Source: Rhipidocladum racemiflorum (lineage: Eukaryota > Streptophyta > Magnoliopsida > Poales > Poaceae). From it: a stretch of 64,000 nt of DNA. How positions within the stretch are numbered: the stretch's first letter is position 1; every line of letters begins with the position of its first letter. The stretch covers positions 63,814,854 to 63,878,853 of the forward strand of contig CM070580.1 in assembly GCA_036346355.1 (NCBI GenBank). Reading direction: 5' to 3'. Positions 56,065 through 64,000 of this stretch are shown here, piece after piece. A program made the translations under genes and the position numbers. Under the pieces are notes generated by a model. That model saw only the letters and a list, made by a program, of their open reading frames with translations. It did no database searches and had not been told where the DNA came from.

Positions 56065-58343
56065 AAAAAGAACCTTATTCTTCTTCTTTACCAAGAGCGT
56101 ATCTAGAGATAGATAAATTGCTTTTGAAACTGAATGAAGTAAATACTATAAAAGTATGATATTCTGAAAAAAATACGAAATTCTGAGATAAGAAGAAATG
56201 GACGCAAATATTATGGAAATAGATCTCGAGAGATCGGTTTAGTAAGAGGATCCGTCACCATATTCCCTGTAGGAATGTAATCTAAGATCACCTCCCTCTG
56301 TGCTATCATGTCTATAAAAAAATGATATCGCATCTTTTTGTGTTTGGTTTTTCCATGATACTTGGGGTCTTTTGAGTATGCTAAAGCAGCCATACCCGCC
56401 CAGCCCACTATTACTACAAAAAAGCCCTGCCCTGGCACCTTCGCTAGACGGAGAGTAAGCGACTTCTATTAACACCGGACCGTCGAGTCGAATTGATCGT
56501 GTCATGTGCAACGTCCATCAATGGTGGTTCATTAATGTCCATAGTCCCACACAGAAAGAAAGAGCGTGGAGCCCCGGCCTGACCTGTAAGCCCGCTAACG
56601 TAAAGCGAGGAGTTGAGCCTGAACTGGCGAACCGAAGTCACTTTCGTAACCATACTTCCTACAGCTAACACGTGTCCAGTCCAGCGGGAACGCGAAGCGC
56701 AAACGAACGTGAGCTGCTATACCGAATCCCCCGCTGGCCATCGGGGACCTAGTGGTAAGGCCATGATCCGCAGGGGAAGGGATCACTCATTCTTCTATTG
56801 GGGACAGGTGCACGAACGACAACTCCAAACGTCAAACATCCGCCGCCTATACCTACCGTTTAGGTGGCACCAGCGAGATCCAGCTAAGGTAAGGAACTTC
56901 GTGTCGCGGCTGCTCCACTCCGCTGCGGTCTTTTGAACTGAACTTCGTTGCCTTCCCGCGCGCGAAACGAATGGGCGCTGTGTCGTGGGTCAGTTTTGGG
57001 GCGGGGGCAGAGAGAGACCAGAAGAATGATTCATTTGGATCGACGAGCCATTTCGCGAATCAATAGAATGTCTCTCTATCCATATCTATTCTATCTTTAT
57101 ATGACGGGCCATAAAAAAAAGAAGTATTTTTTTATGGCATGCGAGATGATCGTGCTTAGTCGTCACGCAAGACGCTTTTCTGGCACAAACCTAGTAGTTA
57201 TTTTTCCTGCTGATCTTGGGTGAACTGATGACACTGATGCTCCAAGACCAAGAGTTTTCACAGCCAAAGCTATTGAAGCTGCTCCCTCCCATGAATCACA
57301 GCTTTCTGGACGCACTGCTTGAACACCATGGAGCAAGATAGAGAAAAAACTCCTATCCCAGTTGATCGAGCTGAACCCACCCACCGCCGGGCAGGTGCAT
57401 CAGCCTCTTCTTTCTAGTTTCCGACAGGGCTACCCGCACTAGCCTCTGACCTCTACTCCAAAAAGGGAAGGTGAGGGGCTTACTTAGAGACGGGTAGATA
57501 GACTAGACCAAGAAGAAGAAAAGAAAGCGCAGCTATACTAGGCTCCACCCATACCGACCGATTGTCGCTTTGCTATCCTTTTCGAGTAGTTCCACTCGAT
57601 GTGGATCGCGCCCATGCTTGCTCAGCTCCAGGATCAGTCTCCTCAACCTATTTTCAATAAGTCATCTGGTCTATGTTGTTGGAGTTCCGCATGACGCCTT
57701 AATCCCACCTCTGTGTCTAAGGAATAGCCTTTTCTTCTTCGTGGGAACATGTAAGATTAGCAATGGGAATTTAGCTATAGAAAAGTATTGTATAAGATAA
57801 CTAGCTTGACAACAGGAATTATCTAACTTACTTGTATATAACGAACTTGCTGAAGGAGGAGATAATCTTAAGATAGTTTTCCGTTAATGGGGAGAGAGAA
57901 AAAGAGTCCTCGCTTTCATAATCGGTAATCAGAGTCCAGGCTTCCTACACCCATATTTTACGACAACCTATGAACCGACTAACTCAACAGCTGGCCTTAG
58001 ATAAACTATCCTAACTTATCCAATAAGTCCTAATAAATGGCCATGATTGCAAGTCGTCAAGGGTCAGTGTCGGATCGGATACACTGCCCTTCCTCACAAT
58101 CCATTGCATGATGGACGAAAGGACGGAACGGCTCGAGTGGCAGCAAGCACCGAAGGAAGTAGGGATCACAGGATAAAGACGAGATCAGTTTTCGTTCTAT
58201 TTCTTCATGAGCTGGGATGTCTCCCTTATGAATAAACGCTAAGACAGAACTGCCTCATGAAATCTCTACAATACAAAATTTGAACAGCAAGAATTCCAAA
58301 AACCGCCCCCTGGAATCTCGTATCGTGGGCGAATGGACTAACT
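56065..58343. other. Probable mitochondrial DNA insertion (NUMT), ~2.3 kb
   Basis: The composition and wording differ from the neighbours and resemble grass mitochondrial intergenic DNA: moderate GC, few repeats, strings such as CTATACCGAATCCCCCGCTG and ATCCGCAGGGGAAGGGATC, and a fragment of a copia RNase H of the type found fossilised in plant mitochondrial genomes. I cannot name a mitochondrial gene in it. The 107-codon plus-strand frame at 56613 and the frame at 56948 may be fragments of mitochondrial ORFs. The left boundary is approximate; the right one is obscured by the L1 insertion. Confidence 0.55.
56214..56405 (-). pseudogene. Copia RNase H fragment inside the mitochondrial-like DNA
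   Basis: The frame reads AALAYSKDPKYHGKTKHKKM, RYHFFIDMIAQREVILDYIP and NMVTDPLTKPISRDLF, the C-terminal end of a copia RNase H of a different lineage (TKHKKM...ADPLTK wording) from the SIRE elements here. Only about 60 residues are left. Confidence 0.75.
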
Positions 58344-58354
58344 ATACGAGAATG

Positions 58355-58959
58355 CGACCATAAGAAATTGGAATTATAGCAAAAAATGCTATTTTTGTAA
58401 CAATAAGGAAACTATACAACATCGCTTTTTTGACTGCCATTTCGCACGTTTGGCATGGCGCATTATACAAGTGGCTTTTTAATCTATCATCTCCTAACAA
58501 TATGTTTGGGAATTGGCTATTTGGGTTGGGAAAAGATTTGAGAGCTCACATTTTAATTGGGGCTGCTGCTTTGTGTTGGTCAATTTGGCTATGTCGCAAT
58601 GAAGTGATTTTTAATAACAGAAAAAAAAAATCTATTACATTGCAGGCTATCTACATTTGCATAAACTGGTTGCGATCGTGGTCTATGTTGCAGCCTCAAG
58701 AAGCAAGGGAAGTAGTGTTACCGGCATGCAACTTGCTGGAGATTGTGCTTCAGGCTCTTTTCATCAACCATGGATGGCGATTTAGTAATAAACTGTGTGG
58801 CGGTTAAACTTTATGTTTTTTTATTGTCATGGCTTGTTGAAACTTTTACGCTAGGGACCATTTATAACAGCTTTTTGCTAGAACCTTGTAATAAATATTT
58901 GGCTATGTGCATCTTATGATGCAGAGGTCGGGATATGTAATATTCCATTATCTAAAAAA
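58355..58959 (+). mobile_element. 5'-truncated L1 (LINE) retrotransposon
   Basis: It contains the end of the L1 reverse-transcriptase ORF, a short 3' UTR and an A-rich end (58954-58959), flanked by an 11-bp target duplication ATACGAGAATG (58344-58354 and 58960-58970). The severe 5' truncation and the A-rich 3' end are what target-primed reverse transcription leaves behind. Confidence 0.9.
58370..58807 (+). pseudogene. L1 RT zinc-binding C-terminal domain (zf-RVT)
   Basis: Read from the insertion edge: CYFCNNKETIQHRFFDCHFA gives the zf-RVT metal-binding pattern (CX2C...HX4C). After a one-base shift near 58470 the frame continues FNLSSPNNMFGNWLFGLGK and AAALCWSIWLCRNEVIFNNR to a stop at 58805-58807. 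This is the usual C-terminal region of plant L1 ORF2. RT and endonuclease domains are absent through truncation. Confidence 0.88.
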
Positions 58960-58970
58960 ATACGAGAATG

Positions 58971-59353
58971 TGTGTCTCGCTATGTCCGCGACGCCACGTC
59001 AGCAATCGAGGTGTAAGGTGATGTGGCATAGTTGGTATACATGGTAAAAGGTTAAGTACACTTAGCACGTCACTGTTGCGGTCATGCATCGTCGCAAGTC
59101 AAGCGATACGCGCGCGTGCTTGTGTGTGTACATAGTTTACCATAGCCAACCTTGTGTACCTCTAGACTTGCTACCAACTCATACTAGAGTGCATACAAGA
59201 GCTCCATTTATAAGTTGGTCTCTCTCCACCTAGCTAAGTAATATAGGTAAAGTTCCATACCTTCAACTCAACACCCCTCTTGACTTCTTCCATTAATTAA
59301 TTCCAACAGATTCAGCCTGTTGTTAGTTATTATGCCCCACGGATTCAGCCTTC
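58971..59353. other. Intergenic sequence, nothing recognised
   Basis: Mixed composition with no ORF of note. A TATAAG string at about 59208 followed by pyrimidines could be promoter-like but has no partner gene. Confidence 0.4.
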
Positions 59354-59362
59354 AGTTTTGAT

Positions 59363-59564
59363 AGTGGCAGACCCAGGACATAAATTTAGGGGGATGCTAA
59401 CTAGTAGTGATACAATAATAAAATAAGACAAATAAATCAAACAAAATACAACCATTTCAAAAAGTGTCCCCACGATAGATAGAGAGTGCCTAGGGGGGTA
59501 ATCATGATATCATCAAAGATAGAGTGTGCCATAGCCCTGCTTAACCCTGTTGGATCCGCCACTG
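59363..59564. mobile_element. MITE, 202 bp, 8-9 bp target duplication
   Basis: The ends AGTGGCAGACCCAGG and, inverted, GGATCCGCCACT form the terminal inverted repeat. AGTTTTGAT flanks both sides (59354-59362 and 59565-59573). The TSD length points to hAT (8 bp) or Mutator (9 bp). Confidence 0.75.
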
Positions 59565-59573
59565 AGTTTTGAT

Positions 59574-60319
59574 GTGTTTAGCAAAGCATTGTGATACTGC
59601 TGTCAGTTAACTCTACGGACTGTAGCGTGGACGAAATCCAAATCGAGCGTGCGTGCGATATGGGAAGGTCCACGTCTGTCTCTTCCATCACCTTGTTACC
59701 TTGTTTTCTCTTTCTGCTGCCATAACGACAGCAAAAACCGCAACGCAGAATCTCTTTCCAATGTCACTGGGGGCTTGCATTGCACCACCCTTCCTCGGTC
59801 AGAAAGCCATGCTGCGTGCATACCGCTCTCCGTTTTGGTTGGGCTCCAACTTTACCGGCCGGCCGTAAAGTTCAGCAGAGGCTATAAGGTCAAGCAAAGG
59901 TCAGCAACCACAACATAACAACCCTTTTTTGTTTACAGTGATCCATCCAAATGAGAGGACCATGACAAGCGAATCGAGCACCTCCTATCGTGCCACAGAT
60001 GATTCTCGACAGCACTATGAGTTGCGGCCAATTCATGATTTTGAGGTTTGCAGTGAAACCGGTGGAAGATTGTTCGTCGGAAAACTGGTGACATTGTGCT
60101 CCTACAGTCCTGCTGAATCCGGATAGGTTTGTGATCTTGTCTTCCTAGCTTGTGGCACCAACTAACCATCGCTCTGATCACTCACAACCAATCATTTTTC
60201 CCTGCTGATCACTTATTTTCTCACAGACAGTATTACATGTGTCTGACTGTTCTCTTTCTAAGCTTTAGCTATCACTCCTCTGCAGAGCCTGGAGCCCATG
60301 CTGTTTGCCAGGACGATAG
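59574..60319 (+). other. Low-repeat stretch with possible exon-like frames
   Basis: Higher complexity than its surroundings. Two overlapping open frames at 59649-59918 and a 65-codon frame at 59929-60126 (MFTVIHPNERTMTSESSTSY) follow a pyrimidine tract and CAG at 59920-59938 that could be a splice acceptor. No domain is recognised and no gene model is supported. Confidence 0.25.
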
Positions 60320-60790
60320 AAGAAAAATCGACCATCAACAGACGACAGGGGGAGCGTCGCCCGATCAACAGGCGACAGTGACTCGGGGAGAATTTTTTTA
60401 TAAAAAATTATTTTTTATTTTCTATTCTATTTAATTCATTGAATTCAAAGATTTAATATACTAGGAAGCTCCAAACCAACAAAATAAATTTTTAAATTTT
60501 TATTAAGCTATAAGGATCCAGAATATCTAATAAAAACTACTATATTCCATGCAAATTGAAATTGTTTAAATCAAGTTTACTTAAAGACCCTTTTATGTAT
60601 TATGAAGAAACTATACAAAGCATGGCTCAAAAAATCATAAAATGAATATCACTTATTCGTAGGGTCTTAGATGTCCTATTTTTCCAAAAATATTTAGGAA
60701 TGAACTCAGTTGAATAAACCAATAACTATAAGAAGTCTCTCTTCTATGAAACGGTTAAGCCTTTTTGGTAGCCCGTAAAATAACACGTTT
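60320..60790. repeat. Degenerate relative of the 2593-3792 inverted-repeat element
   Basis: In reverse orientation, 60480-60750 matches 3200-3475. Shared strings include GGACATCTAAGACCCTA, ATAAGTGATATT, AAAAGGGTCTTTA and the AATAAATTTTTAAATTTTTA / AGCTATAAGG block. Short GTCGCCCGATCAACAGGCGAC units at 60350-60380 recall the 30-bp arm repeats. The ends are lost. Confidence 0.7.
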
Positions 60791-61328
60791 AACTGTAATT
60801 TTTTTTGAAAGAATGGAGCAGATTTGCTCTTTGTTATATGGACTACCATTTTCTGGAAAAATATTTTATTTACAACCGAACAAAAAGGTTTGCATTTTGT
60901 AAGTATGAAAATACTAGATATTTCAAACGAAAAATTTTCTATCCCAATTCATATAAATTCAAATAAAATTTGAAAAGTAACAATAAGTAAATTTTTCAAA
61001 ATGCTTAGCCTTTGACTAGTGTTCTTAAGATGGAAAAAAATACCAAGCTTACTCTAAATATTCAAAGAAAATCATATCCCCAATAAAACATTTTGAATTC
61101 AAATAAATTATCTTAGCTAGTTATTACATTTTTCTAATCACAATAAAAAAGACTTTTATATTCATAAAAAAAATGGAAAAATGCTTTTTAAAATTTATAA
61201 AAAATTTCAGTAGATTCTCAAAAGTTAAGAAATGACATTTTGATTTAACTTTAGCCAAAAATAGAAACTTCTGGATATTGTTACAGGGAGAAGGATGGAA
61301 GAGAAATGATTTTTTTTTTTTTACCTTT
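60791..61328. other. AT-rich sequence, no genes seen
   Basis: Low-complexity AT-rich DNA with a poly(T) run at about 61309-61321. No features supported. Confidence 0.6.
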
Positions 61329-61330
61329 TA

Positions 61331-61590
61331 CTCCCTCCAGTTTGATAATAGATGTCGTTTTGGACATAGTGATGGTCAAACTTCTAAAACTTTAACTATC
61401 GATATATTTTTAAATATTTAAATTGGATATATGAAAATTATATGTGTAGACTTGTCTCGAGAAGTATTTTCATAATATTATAATTTTATTGGGTTTTATA
61501 AATATATTATAATAAAAATTGACGGTCAAAGTTGTGTTTTGAAGACCTTGTCGATGTCCAAAACGACATCTATTATCAAACTGGAGGGAG
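61331..61590. mobile_element. Stowaway MITE (260 bp)
   Basis: The terminal repeats CTCCCTCCAGTTTGATAATA (61331) and their complement (to 61590) are nearly perfect over 30 bp and have the CTCCCTCC start typical of Stowaway. TA target duplications flank it at 61329-61330 and 61591-61592. It would fold into a hairpin. Confidence 0.95.
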
Positions 61591-61851
61591 TAATAATCTT
61601 GTGCTGAGGGCAAATTAGACATTTCGTGCCCATTTATCCTCACGTTTACTTTGATAATATTATTTTAATGACTATAGTGTGTTGCGACAACGCACAATTG
61701 TGCTAATGGCAAATTAACCATTCCAAGCTGCGAGTGCTGTTCCGGGTAGACGACAGGAGGGTGAAGAACAGATAGCGACGCCGGTGCCGATCCGGCTCGA
61801 TCCGTCGAAAAGTCCAAGCGCATTCAAGAAAGGAAAAGTTGAGCTTAGCAA

Positions 61852-62009
61852 ACTAGTATGATATGCTTCTATGCTCTTCCTTTTAAAAGTTGTATAACTA
61901 TTAAAACATGAATAAAGGTTAGATGGTGATTACTTATCCCTTCGTTTCCTTCAAGATTTATACAACTTATACTAGAAGGAAGAGCATAGAAGCACCTCTC
62001 AGCTAGTAT
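61852..62009. ncRNA. Candidate microRNA-like hairpin
   Basis: The arms share a perfect 19-bp inverted match (TGCTTCTATGCTCTTCCTT at 61864-61882, its complement at 61976-61994) and continue with AAGTTGTATAA against TTATACAACTT after a few mismatches. The loop is about 60 nt. No TSD or MITE ends are obvious. Arm length and mismatch pattern suit a plant miRNA precursor, but I recognise no known family, so it may instead be a small MITE. Confidence 0.35.
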
Positions 62010-62238
62010 TTTGGTAAATTGGTAATGCGTTCGTCCCCGTTCTTATCTTTAACGAGCGGTCCCGCTTTTGAATGCATGTCGCACCATACGGTACTTCCAT
62101 TAACGATCCGCTGACGCGTACTTCCTGCAACAGGAAGCTCCGACCAGTTCAACGGGAATCATCGCTTTTTACAGTCCCTGGACCCGGATAAATTATTTCT
62201 CAAAATAATTTTTCCTTTGACCGTGAAAACATCAGGAG

Positions 62239-63187
62239 CAGGGTTAGACTTACCGATTGCTGGTTGATTACCGAGAGTGTGTCGATATCGATAATCGACG
62301 ATTATCGAACGATTTTCGTCAAATATCGAACAAATGCCGAAATCAAATTTATTTGAATTCTCAGTGAAGAAATCTGGTGCTTGCTCGATTTTCGATTGAC
62401 GATTATCGAGCGATAATCAGCGATTATCGAGATATTCCGCAAGAAAATCGGCAAAGTTAAGAAAATGTGAGAAAAATTGCATGAAAAATTGTAAAAATTT
62501 TTGGCATGATCTTTACTGTATTTTAGACAATATCAAGTTGTCAATTAGGCATGTAGTAATGATATATCAACAAACAACATTTTATGTCAATGCCATTCAA
62601 AACTAATTGAAACATAATAAAAACAATGTAGCAGTACCTCATACCAATTGAAACATGATAAAACTTAATAGTAGTATAATCCTAACGATCTATACCTTAT
62701 CTTGCAAAAAATATATGACATCAACAGACTCATCAACCTATCAACATGATGAATCAACATATCATGCTCTCATTTATCTTCTTTTTTACTGTAGCCAACC
62801 TAGGTCACTGAAATAGCAAGATAGATACCATATTCGCTACAAATAGGATAAATTCATCATTTTGCTACTAGAAACATAACACTAAATTACTAACAGCAGC
62901 CCAACACTATTTTGTGAATTTTTTTCCATTTTCAATTATATATATTCGGTTTTGGCTCAAAAACATCTCATAAATTAGTTTTTTTTTAATTTTTTGTTGT
63001 AATATATCATAAAGCTATTAATTCTAATTTTAGAGAATTTTTTGGACAAATTTTTCTGAATTTTTTAAAATTTTTAAATTTGAACTTCATCTTGAACGGT
63101 TTCCGGCGCGGTTTTCAATTTCGTTGCGTCTCGATAATGTCGATTTTCGCGATAATCGACGATTATCAATCGGCATTTGGAACCCTG
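62239..63187. mobile_element. Non-autonomous hAT-like element (949 bp)
   Basis: The ends CAGGGTTAGACTTACCGATT and, inverted, AATCGGCATTTGGAACCCTG have the CAGGGTT start of plant hAT elements. The flanking 8 bp are ATCAGGAG and ATCAGCAG, an 8-bp duplication with one mismatch. Both subterminal regions hold repeated CGATTATCGA palindromes. No transposase ORF. Confidence 0.85.
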
Positions 63188-63255
63188 ATCAGCAGCAGAT
63201 AACAGCATTACTAAGCTATAGAAAAAGGTGCTAGCTCGGTAAGCAACCATGCTAA

Positions 63256-63522
63256 GACTATCACCAGCAATTTTCCTTCATTCCCTTTCCTTCCCTATTT
63301 CCTTCCCCATATCCATTCCCTTTATTTCCTACAAGCTCCAGCAGCATCCCCTCAAGGGATTTGTGGATGGATTTGAGAGAGAATTTCTTTATAAAGAGAT
63401 TCACCGTTTGAATCCCTTCTTTTGAATCCCTTCCGAAGGAAATCGTGAAGGGAATCCGCTGGAGCATTTGGGATCTATTCGTGAAGGAATTTGGAGAGGA
63501 AGGGAAGCTGCTGGAGATAGTC
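63256..63522. mobile_element. Tourist-like (PIF/Harbinger) MITE, 267 bp
   Basis: The terminal repeats GACTATCACCAGCA and, inverted, TGCTGGAGATAGTC are flanked by TAA on both sides (63253-63255 and 63523-63525). Non-coding. Confidence 0.85.
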
Positions 63523-63654
63523 TAACGAGATAGCTCATTCGAACACCAGCAGCATGGTGCATTTTTTCGTGGTACCGAAATAAGATAGTTGAAGTTGAGC
63601 ATTTTCGCGATTGAAAAGTGGATTATTTTTAGGAAAGTAAATAATTTTTGGGGG

Positions 63655-63828
63655 TGTCTAGGGAGCACCTGAGTGTTTTTTTAGTTTGTGAGCACTCAAA
63701 TTTGTGGCATTTGGATCTAGATCCATTGATCCAATCAATTTGCCATCTCTCCCCACCACCCTCCTCTTTATAAACCCCCAAGTTAAGTGCTCACAAACCA
63801 AAAAAACACTCGAGTGTTACTTAGCCAT
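63655..63828. mobile_element. Inverted-repeat MITE-like element
   Basis: The arms GAGTGTTTTTTTAGTTTGTG plus AGCACT (63671-63696) and their complement (63786-63811) differ at one position of 26. Weaker similarity extends outward. The TSD is not clear. The interior carries a TATA box (63767-63774). Confidence 0.6.
63767..63774 (+). promoter_or_regulatory. TATA box TTTATAAA upstream of a putative CDS start
   Basis: TTTATAAA in a C-rich context (CTCCTCTTTATAAACCCCC) about 200 bp before the ATG at 63968. It lies inside the inverted-repeat element, so the element may supply the promoter. Confidence 0.4.
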
Positions 63829-63967
63829 TCTCATAATTTTTTTTTGGTCATAGCCTAGAAAGTGCCGGGTTCAGTTCAACGATGCCTCATTTACGTTAGC
63901 TTTAACTCCACTGAGTCCATTCCATTCGCTAGAGACGCGTCGGACGCTAATCAGCCACCAGTTAACG

Positions 63968-64000
63968 ATGGAGTTGATCGCACTGCCATTGCTCGGCTTT
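63968..64000 (+). CDS. Possible 5' end of a gene running off the right edge
   Basis: The ATG is in a favourable context (A at -3, G at +4). Eleven codons are visible, MELIALPLLGF, which look like a hydrophobic signal anchor or signal peptide. No stop occurs before the window ends. An N-terminal anchor of this style is common in, for example, cytochrome P450s, but eleven residues cannot identify a family. Upstream lie a TATA box at about the right distance and a cluster of MITEs, which favour gene flanks. It could also be a chance ATG. Confidence 0.4.
   Translation, partial: MELIALPLLGF

Noticed and set aside
61331..61590. Stowaway hairpin as a microRNA gene
   Set aside because: TA target duplication and standard Stowaway ends explain the inverted repeat. 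MITE-derived small RNAs are possible but not indicated by sequence alone.

Overview
The window looks like a repeat-rich intergenic block from a grass (Poaceae) nuclear genome. The evidence is family content: SIRE/Opie-type Ty1/copia elements, a Tekay-type chromovirus with LTRs over 3 kb, a Tat-lineage Ty3/gypsy element with a second RNase H, a CACTA element, Stowaway and Tourist-like MITEs, and a 5'-truncated L1 of the kind common in grasses. All assignments come from reading the sequence and recalled family motifs; no database search was possible. No intact host gene is visible. Every large retrotransposon ORF is broken.

Layout. (1) 1-9940: SIRE-type copia element on the minus strand (5' LTR 8338-9940, gag, protease, integrase, RT/RNase H). 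Its 3' LTR lies beyond the left edge, and a 1.2 kb long-inverted-repeat element (2593-3792) splits it between integrase and RT. (2) About 11186-40392: a Tat-lineage gypsy element on the minus strand (LTR 39900-40392) carrying two independent insertions: a CACTA element with a 5S rRNA-derived core (14004-15644, TSD GTA) and a Tekay-type gypsy element (16282-37518, TSD CTGCT). The Tekay element itself contains a full-length SIRE-type copia element on the plus strand (24980-33795, TSD TAACG). This is a three-level nest with target-site duplications for both inner retrotransposons. (3) 40393-48594: remains of further SIRE-type elements, ending in a 3' LTR (43214-48594) interrupted by a solo Tekay LTR (44669-48298, TSD TGAAT). 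(4) 48595-55700: unclassified repeats plus a PIF/Harbinger-like element (49846-53469) that encodes the Myb/NAM-associated ORF1 but shows no transposase. (5) About 56065-58343: DNA resembling grass mitochondrial intergenic sequence, hit at its right end by an L1 fragment (58355-58959, 11-bp TSD). (6) 59.3-64 kb: a MITE-dense stretch (Stowaway, Tourist-like, hAT-like and two other inverted-repeat elements) ending in an ATG and 11 hydrophobic codons at 63968. A real gene may therefore begin at the right edge.

Order of events inferred from nesting: Tat first, then Tekay and CACTA independently, then SIRE into Tekay; and SIRE LTR first, then Tekay (later reduced to a solo LTR). Points most worth a second look are the 5S-carrying CACTA, a run of CAG-to-TAG stop codons across unrelated elements, hairpin modules in the SIRE-type LTRs, an inverted-repeat element built from 30-bp units, an extra leader ORF in the Tekay element, and palindrome arrays in the Tekay LTRs.
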